NCBI GenBank assembly: GCA_002897115.2 | Contig: BCIH01000005.1 | Location: 498,009-562,008, forward strand | Length of the DNA: 64,000 bases | Direction of reading: 5' to 3' | Source of the DNA: Prototheca cutis | Lineage: Eukaryota > Chlorophyta > Trebouxiophyceae > Chlorellales > Chlorellaceae | Shown: one piece after another, positions 47,155 to 56,836 of the stretch | How the letters are laid out: every line of letters begins with the position of its first letter | How positions within the stretch are numbered: the first letter of the stretch is position 1 | Translations under genes and position numbers: made by a program | The notes under the pieces: generated by a model | Seen by the model: only the letters and a program-made list of their open reading frames with translations | What the model was told of the DNA's origin: nothing | The model's database searches: none

Positions 47155-48442
47155 TCAGACCGTGTACCGGTCCTTGGCCCGGTTGGCTTGCATGGCATCA
47201 GACTGCAGTGGTTGTTTGGTCATGCGCGTTAAAAGGCAGCCCCGGAGCTTGGAAGGCATGCGGTAGGGCAGGACCCCTACAGCACACGAATATGCTCGTG
47301 TCCTCGCCTCCCCACAACATNCCCCCCCCTCAACGTACGTGGGCCATGTAGCCAATCTTGGCGGCGTCGCTCAATTGCAGCACCTCCTTGAGCTGCTTGG
47401 CCAGTGCGACCTGCACCGCCTCATTGGCGGCAGTCCGCGTCCAGAGGGCAATGCGGAACTGCTTGGCGCGCACGTTGACCACGGCGCCACACACCTCCTC
47501 ACCCTCGTCAAACTGCTCGCCGATACACGCCAGGATCTGTTTTATTTTGGGCGTGTTGTGAAGGGGGGTTGGTTACAGGGAGAAGGAGAAGAAAGGGGCA
47601 TGGCAGCTCCTGGCCAGCAGCCATGCCGGCTGTGCTCACAGGACCCTCCCCTACCCGTCTCTCCTCGAGCACCTACCACGTGCAGCCAGTTGGTGTCGAG
47701 CAGGCCTGCTGCGGCGCTCGAGGAGCCGCGGGGAATGAGGAAGGACCACTTTCCGCCGCTGGCGCATGCCGGGTCCTCCCACTTGGGCTCGATGCCCTCA
47801 CGGAACAGGTGGATGTCCGCCCCCGTTGCCAGGCGCGACGGCGGCAGGATGTTGTTGTACAGGCTGTGGGAGAGAGGGAGGTGGCATGGCCGCGAGGCAA
47901 CAACGTTGGACTGTTGGCCATGCGCACGGCCCAAGAGGCGGACGGCAAAGGATCCCAGCCCTCCGACAAGCCGCTGCCGTCACGGCGGCAGCAGTTCGCT
48001 TCCGCCAGGCAGCACAATACAGCGTACAACGTGTGACCATTTCCAATGGACGCACGCCATCATCCCCACTTCATCCCAATGTGAGATATCACACTCCCCC
48101 CTGGCTCAGGGACCAGCCTGCCTGCCAAACCAACTCACCCCCAAAACTCCTCCACAGTGCCAAAGGTGTAGACCGCGCGCAGCGTCTTTCCCCACTGCGC
48201 CGGGTGCTGCTTGCCCTCAGGATTGTCAAACCAAAGGGTCCACTTTGTCTCCAGGGGGTGCTTGTCGTCTGTTGCGGGTGCCGCTGCCGCGGCTGCAGTG
48301 GCGGTGCGAGAGGTGCTGGTGACGCCATGCCCCGCACCAGGTCGCGGCCAGGGCCAGATACAGCAGGGCATGGCAGTCTGTTGGCATGCATGAGTAACGT
48401 CTTACCCTCCTCCCGGGCCACAGGCTTGCTCTCCTCAGCCAT
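47155..48442 (-). CDS. Eukaryotic translation initiation factor 4E (cap-binding)
   Basis: Five exons from ATG at 48442. Exon 1 is [12 protein letters not shown]. Exon 2 gives [16 protein letters not shown] and [13 protein letters not shown]; exon 3 [29 protein letters not shown] and [11 protein letters not shown]; exon 4 [33 protein letters not shown] and IGYMAH. The tiny last exon (47199-47155) ends AKDRYTV and TGA, the usual eIF4E C-terminus. Trp in the WTLWF/EEFWG region and in EPKWEDP match the two cap-stacking tryptophans, and GEQFDEGEE supplies the conserved acidic stretch. At about 205 aa it is normal length. Family knowledge: it binds the mRNA 5' cap and, with eIF4G, starts translation. 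A single N at 47323 lies in the last intron beside a C-run. Confidence 0.93.
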
Positions 48443-48616
48443 CCTGCTGTCGCGAAGCGCCTTGCACCGCCGGGCAAACCAAGGACTGGGTGATGGGCTG
48501 GGCTTGGTTTGCGGCTACCTCTTCCCCGATCACTCTTTATTGCCACTTTAATTATTTGATAGGTACTGAGAATGCCTCGAGAGTGCCATGATGGAGCGTC
48601 CACCATGGAGCGCAGT

Positions 48617-48787
48617 TCAGTTCAGCTCCATGTTGGCGCCAAGCGCCAACTTACGGCTCCTGCCCCGGGGGCTCCCGGTCGCCCTGAAGCGCCTCACCAC
48701 CCGGATCTGCGGGCCCCTGATGCCCAGCCTTCCATTCTTTTTCGGCTCACCAAAACTCGTCGGATCTCTGCCACTGGCACAGGCCAT
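48617..48787 (-). CDS. Small basic ORF (56 aa), unknown
   Basis: An uninterrupted 57-codon frame from ATG (MACASGRDPTSFGE) to TGA, with a strongly basic core (EPKKNGRLGIRGP, then VVRRFRATGSPRGRSRK). It sits alone between the eIF4E start (48442) and the ERG28 3' end, on the same strand as both. Its composition resembles a small nucleic-acid-binding or organellar ribosomal protein, but I recognise no family. It could also be chance in GC-rich sequence. Confidence 0.3.
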   Translation of the reverse strand: MACASGRDPTSFGEPKKNGRLGIRGPQIRVVRRFRATGSPRGRSRKLALGANMELN

Positions 48788-48934
48788 CAAAATGAACCAC
48801 GGCTATCCATCAAAGCAATTTCGATGCAACATGGCGTCAAGGTACAGGCAAGCCCTAAAGATTGCTGCTGGCAGCAGCGCGCTCCAGCTCCTCGCTGGGG
48901 CAGGCTTCATAGCCGGCGACATTCGCTGCTGCGG

Positions 48935-49829
48935 TCACTCGTCCTTGGTTATTGTGATCTCCTCTGAAACCCTGCTCCGGAAGGTTGGATGAAAACACTT
49001 GCCACTGGAACCACACGCAACCTTCATCGTGTCCAGCACACGCCAGCGGAGCCCCACGCAATTATGCAAGCCCCATCCAATAACCACACACACACACACA
49101 CACACACATCCACATTGCCCCTCCCAGCTCTAGGCCCTCCCAACTTTAACGGACTCACGTGGGCTCGGCCCTCGGGGCATAGGATGTGTAGTAGTTCCAG
49201 CCTGCACCCATCCAAAGGACCGAGATGGAGGCCACGACACCCGGCTGCAGCGCCGATTTCCAGTCCAGTGTCTGGAAGGCAAACAGTTCGGTCGCAAAGT
49301 GCAGCAGGGCAATGGCAAAGGAAGCCAGCGTTGCGCCGTAGATGGACGGCACGCACGGATTGCGTGCGCAAATCAGGCACAGCACGGACGAAGTAAGCGT
49401 CCATACCGCAAAGGTCCTGCCCTGCAGCTCGGAGACTGAGGCGGAGCGGGGCCCGGGGGGGGGGAGCGGGGGTGAGGCGCAGTGAGAGGAGCGGGGGTGA
49501 GGCGAATGGCCAGCACGCTCTCTAACCCCGGGCCAACGCCCCCGCCACAACGGCATCGACCCGATCTAAACGTACCCAAATAGGGCTTGACATTGTACAA
49601 GTTGCTGCGCAGCCGCTCAGGAGCAAAGAAGCCGATGACCACTGCGTGCAAATGGACCCGGTCTAGTAAGGGAATTGGATCGGGACCGAGGCTGGTGTAC
49701 CCCGCTCCCCGCGCTCGCTCGTGCGAGCCTGATGCCGATCATATGCATGTATTTCCTCGTCTCACCTGAGAGCAAGCGTAGCAAAGCAACGAACACGAGC
49801 CAGCGCCGGAGCGCCGTGACAGACGGCAT
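48935..49829 (-). CDS. ERG28: ERG28-like sterol biosynthesis scaffold protein
   Basis: Exon 1 from ATG at 49829 encodes MPSVTALRRWLVFVALLRLLS. Exon 2 encodes VVIGFFAPERLRSNLYNVKPY. Exon 3 encodes SELQGRTFAVWTLTSSVLCL, then NPSIYGATL-like sequence, LLHFATELFAFQT and GVVASISVLWMGAGWNYY. The order RTFxxWTL ... HFxxE ... WM and four hydrophobic segments match ERG28. Family knowledge: it is an ER membrane protein that tethers the C-4 demethylation enzymes of sterol synthesis. Exon 3 reaches APRAEPT, where a TGA (49155-49157) overlaps a consensus GTGAGT donor. Splicing to an acceptor at 48972 adds VSEEITITKDE and a stop at 48935. The spliced form is reported here; the unspliced form would end at 49155. 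At about 130 aa either form has normal length. Confidence 0.85.
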
Positions 49830-50068
49830 CCCCCACTGTGCGCGGTGCCTAGGGCTGCCCCAGCTGCCAAATCGATCCGCTGCACTAGATCGCAACAATC
49901 CGATCAGACACTTCGTATCATGCTCGAAAGGCAGTCCAAGTCATGCCTGGCACTTAGGCTCTCTGCGGCCTCACCTGGGACGGGTCACCTCTTACCAAAA
50001 AGGGAGAGGGGACTGATTTTTCTTTTGAAGACACGGAGGTGGACGAGTACCATGCAGGGCCAAAATAT

Positions 50069-50648
50069 TGCAACCAGCTCAGCCAGCAACAGCGTCACAT
50101 CACCCCGGGGTTGCTGGGCATCACTGATGGCCGAAAATTTCCACTCTGCATGGCAATAGGAAGGTGGATGACCATCTTAATGATGGACCGCCTCCGGGGC
50201 TGCTTTCCCTTCCCGGGGAAGGGAAGGAGCCCGGGGGTTCCCAACCCCAGTTGGGAAGGCTATAACCCCCCAGGATGGATGTATGTATGTTCATCAGCAC
50301 TGCGGCGCTTGGCGCTGGAAGCGCAGAGGCCACTCGCCGGTCTTCCGCAGGCTCTGCATGATGTGCTCATGTTCAGACACACCATCAAGTCTCTGTTCCA
50401 GAGACGATGCTCGCCTTTTGAGGGTTGGCACTCCTCGTTGGTGCAGCGCAGCAGCCCGTGGCACACCACAGTGGACGTCTGCTCTCTGCGATACGGGCGT
50501 GGGTTGGGCACGACCTGTCCTGCTATTAGAAGGAACCCAACCCATTCTCTGAGCGGTGCGGCCAGGGAATGCGGTCGAACAGGTATTTTGTTTGGGAGAC
50601 ATGCCCTTGCTGTGCAGGTGGGAGCCGACGAATCTCGAGAAGGTTTCG
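50069..50648 (-). mobile_element. Dispersed repeat copy 2, a possible decayed TnpB/Fanzor-like element
   Basis: Second copy of the element at 19933-20590, same orientation. It shares both boundary sequences and the same coding remnant. The hairpin at about 50206-50226 is a perfect 10-bp inverted repeat around one base. It lacks the GC-rich insertion of copy 1. Many single-base differences and small indels separate the copies, so neither is a recent insertion. Confidence 0.6.
50294..50600 (-). pseudogene. Frameshifted C-terminal remnant of a zinc-ribbon/NRD protein (copy 2)
   Basis: One minus-strand frame runs through VVCHGLLRCTNEECQPSKG and RLWNRDLMVCLNM. A 1-base deletion then shifts to the frame of IMQSLRKTGEWPLRFQRQ, which stops at TGA 50294-50296, the same place as in copy 1. 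Here the second cysteine pair and N-R-D lie in one continuous frame (in copy 1 they are split), but the first C-x2-C pair seen in copy 1 is lost. The copies therefore decayed independently from a common coding ancestor. Confidence 0.5.
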
Positions 50649-51206
50649 CCATGCATTGTACACAGTGCACAGAAGGGGGCTGTGACACGAGGGAAACGCA
50701 GGGTTTGTCCAATGCACAACGATGAGATCGGCACAGGCCACAAATAAACACTTACAGACAGGGATGATGGTGCTGGCAACTACAAAGGGTTGGATTTTGG
50801 AGTGCAAGGCGGGCAACTCCAGTGGGATCCTGGCCCACGGCAGTGCTGATGACCTTGGGTGTGTTCGGCCCAGCCGGCACTTGATGCCTGCAGAGCCCGG
50901 CTGGCGCCTGCCAGTCACGCATGCACCGCCAAAGAATATATGTATGTTTATCATGTGCCACCGGCAATCTGCGTGCAGCAAAATTTCATCCCCCCTGGGC
51001 CCAGGGATTTCAGCCCGGGTCGGCGTTGGGGGGGGGCCTTCAGGCGGCAGCGTCGTTCGGGAAAGGGAGGTTGCACGCCATCACCCGGGCAGAAGGGTGC
51101 ACCCTGCCTCCTGGTAGACAAGGGCTCGTCTCTGCACCATGCGAAAGCCACAAACCGTCCTCGCTCCCACACGAGGGAGCCAGAAATCATGATGTGCAAC
51201 GACTCG

Positions 51207-53603
51207 CTACGTCGCAGCGGCGGCTGCTGCGGCGGCGGTGTTTTCAAACGAAGCAACGCTCGCCTCGCGCGCGGCTGTCCTGGCGGCAAACGCCTGCTGC
51301 TCCGCGTCGTGCCAGAGCCAGTCGAGGGCCAGGGGCGCAAACAGCAACGGCAGGGCATGCCGCATCGCCACGAGCGCCGCGGTCGCTGGGCCCTGGCTCC
51401 ATGCCCGCATGCCGGCGACGACCAGCGACACACAGCCGCGTGCGGTGATCTGGGCGCGGGCATGCTGTCGCCACGACGACGCACAGGCCAACAGCTCCGC
51501 CAGAAGCCATGCCAGTGTCCACAGGTCGACCACGCGTGCGCCGCCGGGCTGCGCCGGCCGCCAGCCCGCTGCAGCTTGCGCCGGCTGCAAGGGCGGCGCC
51601 GGACAGGCCCCGTCTGCGGCGCAGGCGCTCTCGTTGCCATGCGCACCGACGGCCCACGCAGCGCCCGCCACGCTGACCCAGGCGCAGAGGATCAGGACGA
51701 CGCCTGCGACCATCTCCTCGCGCCACCGCCGTGCGCCACGGCGGACGTGCGCCTCGACGACCGCGGCTGCGGCGACGACGGCCAGGACCGCGGCACCCAC
51801 TCGCAGCACGGGCTTGACGCCAGCCCCCGTCGCGGCCTGCCACGCGAAAATCAGGGCCAGCAGCGCCAACACCGCCACGTCCAGCATCGCCAGCTCCTCG
51901 GCGCGCCAGCGCCGGAGCTCGATCACGCCGTCGATTGTGCACTCCGGAATGTCAGTTGTCGCCCCAGAGTTGGTCCCGGGGGAGACAGCACCGGACCCAG
52001 ACCTTGGCGCCGGCTGCGACCCCTCAACCCCAGGGCCGCCCCTGGGCTCTTGCGAGCCGCTGGCACATGTGCCAACCGGCGCAGCGGCGGCCGCGGCTTT
52101 GCGGGGAGAGGCCGGCGGCGTCAGCTTGGCCCGTGGCGACGCCTTTGCCCAGTAGTCGATGTGGTCGGCCTGCGCCCCAGCTTCCTCGCCGTCGCCACCT
52201 GTGCTGCGCAGCGCCCTGTCTATCACGGATGGCCGCGATCGACCGCCGTCCACCGTGGCGCCTGCAAGGGCCGTTGGCGGGGTCGGAACGCGCAGGGACG
52301 AGCCAGGGCCGGGCGGCTCATCGTCACCGCCGCCGCCGCCCTCGCCGTCGCCGTCGCGGCGACGGTCGCAGTGGTCGCCGGGACCTTTGCCGTCGTGATC
52401 CGGATCGGAGTCAGAATCGGCAGAGTCGGAGTCCGGCGCGCCTTCGTCGCCGACCCAGGCCGCGCCTTCTGGCTCCAACACAAGCGACACATGGGTGTGC
52501 AGCGGCTCAATCACCCCGGGCAGTGGCCGCCGCAGCGCGGAACACAGCGTGGCCAACCGCCGGCGCCACACTGTGTCCTGCGAAGCACACTCGGTCAGGC
52601 CCAACAGCACTACACCCGCCAGCTCAGCGGCAGCCGAGCTGGATGGCCCCGTCGTCACGCCGTCGGCGAGGGTCAGGCCAGGACCCGCCCGCTCGCCCCC
52701 GTCGGGCCCGGCAAACCGGAGCGGCGCCGCCAGACACGCATGCGCCGACACGTCTTCGGGACTGGAACCATTGGTTCTGCAGAATTTGGAAGCATATCAG
52801 GACCGAACACGGTGAGGGAGTGGCCAGGCTCGAGGCTGTGGGGCGACAGGCAGGCACTCTGGTGAAGACCCTGGGCTGGTAGACCCACAACGTGCACAGC
52901 AGCGCACACTGATGCATCCCTATCAACATACTGATAAAATGTATCATCACTAGAGTCATAAAACGCTGATATCCCCCTTGTGCATTGTTCCTGGAGGGCG
53001 CCGCCACCAAGTCTGAGCTGGCGGCTGCGCGCTGCTGGCGGCCACCTCCCTCCCTCCGACACAGTCACTTTGCACGCAGTCGAGACCCCATCAGTCAACA
53101 CAGCGTTAGATGCCAAATTCAGTAGTGGCCATATCCACAGCAATGCACCATACCTGCCGGACGCTGTCAGCGGTCTGTTCAGCAGCATGGCCTGCCCGCC
53201 CAGAGAGGTCTCGAGTTGGTAGAGTCCGAGCGAGGGAAGGCCTGGCTGTAAGAAATCGCCAAACGTGACGACCACCTCCTCATCATCCCCACGACTCTTC
53301 ACCAGAAAACCAATACTGTGTGAGGGAAGGAGTGCGCGGAGCGCCGTTTGCGATGGGCTCGTTCGGGGCAGAGACGGGGATAGGTAAACCTTCCGGCGTC
53401 CTACTTGGATCGCTCGTGCACCCCAATGCCATGCCCAGCGATCTTCCAAGTCCCAGGCCGTACCGCAGCGAAAGCGCTGTAGGAAACACCCCAGTCACTG
53501 CATCCCGTGCAGCTTCGCTAATGCAATTTTGCGCAAGACAGTTGCAGAGAAGGCTCGCAAGGTCCACGGGGCTCAGAAGAGCATTCCCCATGTGCCTGGT
53601 CAT
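51207..53603 (-). CDS. Unknown multi-pass membrane protein with acidic, low-complexity middle
   Basis: Three exons are proposed by phase. Exon 1 from ATG at 53603 ([19 protein letters not shown] to SLGMALG); exon 2, about 53314-53155, with [22 protein letters not shown] and [15 protein letters not shown]; exon 3, 52780-51207. The last exon starts globular ([29 protein letters not shown]), passes through an Asp/Ser/Gly-rich region, and ends with about five hydrophobic segments ([55 protein letters not shown] and others) and a poly-Ala tail. About 620 aa. I do not recognise the family. The 5' end is the least certain part. The opposite strand is open for more than 600 codons here, which I attribute to high GC. 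Confidence 0.6.
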
Positions 53604-53912
53604 GCCATCCAGGAGGGTACGTCCGCGGCAACACCCTCTTTCAAGCTTCTGTCCACCGTCTTCATGAACAGCTTTAGTGGGCAATGCATTGCTGCTGGGA
53701 CGATGGCCTCGAGCCTTTGTTGTCATGCGGTCCCGGCCCATAGGCCGATTATCCCCCCAGCCCAAGAGCCCCATGGTCGACAATTTGTCCCCGGGAATCC
53801 CCACCACGGGGCGAGGCTCCAGGCCAGCCTGCGGGGCGGCGAATTTTGGGCCCGACCCTGCCCGGGCTCGGCCCTTTGGACTAGTGGTGAGGCGGTCTAT
53901 AGTGTATCTACG
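53604..53912. promoter_or_regulatory. Divergent intergenic region between the membrane protein and eL14 genes
   Basis: 309 bp between opposed starts. It should contain the strong promoter expected for a ribosomal protein gene. A TATAGTG stretch lies at about 53899. Confidence 0.45.
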
Positions 53913-54839
53913 ATGCCGTTCTCACGCTACGTTGAGATTGGGCGCGTCGCGCTCATCAACTACGGCCCGGAGTATGGCAAGCTGGTGGTCATCACCGACG
54001 TCGTGGACCAGAACCGGGTACGGCCCCCTGAACCTGTCCATACATGAGGAATGATGCTCTAGAGAATATTGAAGTGCTCATGAGAGGGCCTGGGCCTGCA
54101 GAGGGGTGCCGGTAGCAATGCTCAGCACTTTCGGCGCCTTGCCAGCGCCCTGCATGCAGTCCTCGCGACTGCCTGCCTGTGCTGGCGAATGCCCCCAGTG
54201 CAGGGCCCCATGTACTGTGGCTTCCGTCATATTGTCCTTCCCCTGTCTCCGGGGCGAGGACATGCGCACGTGGCGGGCGAGCCCGCCTCTCGCGGTGCTG
54301 CTGGGCCTGTGTCCCACCCTGGCCCCTCCCCCTTCCCTTCCTTCCCAGGCCCTTGTGGACCGCCCCGACGAGATCCGGCGCGTGGTGAACTTCAAGCGCC
54401 TGGCCCTGACCCCCCTGACGGTGGACATCCCCCGCCAGGCCAGGAAGTCTGTGCTGGCCAAGGCTCTTGCCGACTCTGGCGTCGAGGCCAAGTTTGCCGC
54501 CAGCGCCTGGGGCAAGAAGCTCGCCAAGCGCGAGGCCAAGGCCGAGCAGACCGACTTCGAGAGGCACCTGGCCGCCGTGAACAAGATGAAGCGCAGCAAG
54601 AAGGTCCGTGTGTCTGTGTGTGTTGGGGCAGGGTGTTGGAATTGGTTGGGTGTATGTGGAATGCCTGGGTGGCGCCAACCCTGTAGGTCGATTGGGGGCC
54701 ACGGCCTCTCCCTCTGGTGCGCCCTTGACGATGTGTGAGGGTGAAAACTCACAAGTGCTCCGGCGCCCGGCACTGCCCAACGTCAATGCAGGTCCGCCAG
54801 GCCTTCAACTCGCTCAAGAAGGCCGCGAACAAGGCATGA
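53913..54839 (+). CDS. RPL14: 60S ribosomal protein L14 (eL14)
   Basis: Three exons, 53913-54017, 54349-54603 and 54792-54839, give 135 aa. Exon 1 encodes [18 protein letters not shown] and [13 protein letters not shown], the KOW-like start of eL14. Exon 2 encodes [32 protein letters not shown] and [12 protein letters not shown]. The last exon adds [15 protein letters not shown]. Length and order match the family. Family knowledge: it is a structural protein of the large cytosolic ribosomal subunit. A TGTAA lies 37 nt past the stop. Confidence 0.95.
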
Positions 54840-55518
54840 GCTGGAACCACTCCCGTGGATACTCTTTCTCCTCCTTGTAACCAACGCCTCTCATAATGCG
54901 CAACTTGGATGCAGCAGGGTTGAGTAGAGCCTCTGGTTCGGTGGGTCTGGGAGGCTTGGGTCATGGGAAGCAGCGTCCCAGGGCCCATGAGCAGCGTGCT
55001 CATGGCACAAGGCAGGCGAGCCCCCTGCCCGCATGGGGCAAGTGGCGTTGCTTCGGCATGTTGCTAACGCTCAGCATAGCGGTCTGGTGAATGGGACATA
55101 CAGCAGCACGCACTCATGCAAGTGTGTCCCAGTGGTGCAAGCATGATGGGGGCTGCCAGCAGGTGTGGGCTGGTGGCCTCTGCAGGCCCGCGTTGGCAGG
55201 CGGCTCTCCTGATTGCGCGGGGCAACGGAGGATTTATCCATAGGCATGGAAGGGGTGTGCCTCGTCAGAAACAGCAAGGGCACTGACGCAAAGGCGTCAG
55301 CGCACACCGCAACGAATCCTAAGCAGTGCTGAACGGACTCCCCGCCAGATGGCTGATGGCACCAATGTTCGGCACGGTCACAAAAATGCATTCGCCTGGG
55401 CACTGCCTCTCTCTCCGTCTACGGTTTGCAAGTTGGCTGGCAGTGTACGATACGGTCGTGTGTTGTTGCCCAAGAACATTGGCCTGCAGACGGACGCGAT
55501 CGGTCAGATACAGGCAAC
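54840..55518. other. Intergenic region between eL14 and DENR genes
   Basis: 679 bp holding the eL14 3' end and presumably the DENR promoter. No other gene recognised. Confidence 0.5.
54876..54880 (+). promoter_or_regulatory. Putative TGTAA polyadenylation signal of the eL14 gene
   Basis: TGTAA 37 nt downstream of the stop codon, at the distance expected for a green-algal poly(A) signal. Confidence 0.6.
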
Positions 55519-56533
55519 ATGACGGGCGGTGATGCGCCCTCGACCTCAGAACCTGTGGCCCCGCTTGAGGTCAAATACTGCCCCATTACAGGTACTACAT
55601 TCCATTGGAGTGCTGTTCACATGGGAGTGTGCTGTGGATCGGGTGGTTGCGCTTGGAAGTCACGGCAGTGTTGGCTGCTCAGTGGCTCTGAGACCCCTGG
55701 GGGTGGATGTCCACTCCATGCCACCTGGCTCCGCACATCCCAGGCGTCCCTGCCGAGTACAATGAGTACCTGCCCAAGGACAGTGACGAGTACAAGCTCC
55801 TGAGGGCGGCACAGCAAAAGGCAGCAGAGCAAGGACTGGAGGGGCTCTCACTGGACACACTGCCCACGGGCCCGCCACCGCCCAAGCAGCTGCCCGGCAA
55901 CAAAAGCAAGAAGAAGAAGAGCAACAAGCCAGAGGTGGGTTGACTTGAAGAGGCCATGATGGTGGGCGGGCAGCGTGTTCTGCCGCAATGGGTGGCGTCT
56001 TTGTCCTGGGCCTGGGGCCTGCCTGCGGAGACAAGTCGGGGCCCAGGCTTGCCAATTGAAGAGTGGTCTGTTGATGCTACTCAAGGCTATGGGGCATCCT
56101 GTCGTGCACGGAACTTCTGCAGGTCGTGCTGGAACGCAACACGCGGAACAAGAAAAAGTGTGTTACCACGATCACTGGGCTGGACGTGTTCGGGGTCAAA
56201 CTGGCCGAGGCCTCCAAGCTCATGGGCAAGAAGTTTGCCAGCGGCGCATCCATCGTCAAGAACGCCGAGGGCAAGGAACAAATAGACATCCAGGTTGGTG
56301 TTTGGGGGGGGGGGGGTCATGTGCAGTCATGCCGGCTGCGCCGCACTCGCGCACAATGACCTGATTCACGTGCCGTCCTTTCTTCACAGGGTGACTTTGT
56401 GGATGGGGCGGTGGAGCTCATTCTCAAGCAGTTCAAGTCAGTTGCCAAGGGCGACATCATGCTGATTGAGAGCAAGAAGAAGGTGCCCTACTTTGGGGAC
56501 GAGGATGACGAGGACGATGAAGACGCCGAGTGA
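55519..56533 (+). CDS. DENR: Density-regulated protein (DENR), SUI1-domain translation factor
   Basis: Four exons, 55519-55591, 55744-55934, 56123-56293 and 56390-56533, give 192 aa in consistent phase. The N-terminus reads PLEVKYCPITGVPAEYNEYLP, aligned with the zinc-binding start of DENR. A Lys-rich linker (KSKKKKSNKPE) leads to the SUI1 domain: VVLERNTRNKKKCVTTITGLD, FGVKLAEASKLMGKKFASGAS, GDFVDGAVELILKQF. The C-terminus is highly acidic. Family knowledge: with MCT-1, DENR recycles 40S subunits and supports re-initiation after upstream ORFs. Oddity: of the four cysteines usual in the N-terminal zinc site, only the first is clearly present (see findings). Confidence 0.92.
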
Positions 56534-56836
56534 ATGGGTCTACTGATGGCCAGTGACATCTCAGCTGCCGACCAATAACCCCGGCGTATAAGGCTCGTCA
56601 ATCCCATGAACCCAGTCTCCTGTACATCACTCTTGTCAGATGCTCCGGATGATTGTTGCTCGCTGGCAGCAGACGGCTAGGATTATGTCATTGTGCAGCA
56701 ATGCCAGGTGCATGTCGTCGTCATGCAGCAAAGAAGTGCAATGGGAGCCCATGGGCGTGAGGACACACCATGATTGTCATGCATGGGGGTCAAACGGGTG
56801 CAAGGAGCGACAGGGAGGAGGGCACTGCATGCATGG
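56534..56836. other. Convergent intergenic region, nothing recognised
   Basis: 303 bp between the 3' ends of the DENR and RNase J genes. Confidence 0.45.

Larger units (their letters stand above)
49830..51206. other. Intergenic region holding dispersed-repeat copy 2
   Basis: 1.4 kb between the ERG28 start and the stop of the unknown membrane protein. The repeat occupies 50069-50648; nothing is recognised elsewhere. Confidence 0.55.

Noticed and set aside
48588..48992. 134-codon plus-strand frame near the ERG28 end
   Set aside because: It overlaps the ERG28 terminal exon on the other strand and shows no family features.
50859..52865. 668-codon open frame on the plus strand
   Set aside because: It lies opposite the unknown membrane protein, whose frame has hydrophobic helices and in-phase splice joins. 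The plus-strand translation is Arg/Pro/His-rich with no motif, as expected for antisense of GC-rich coding DNA.
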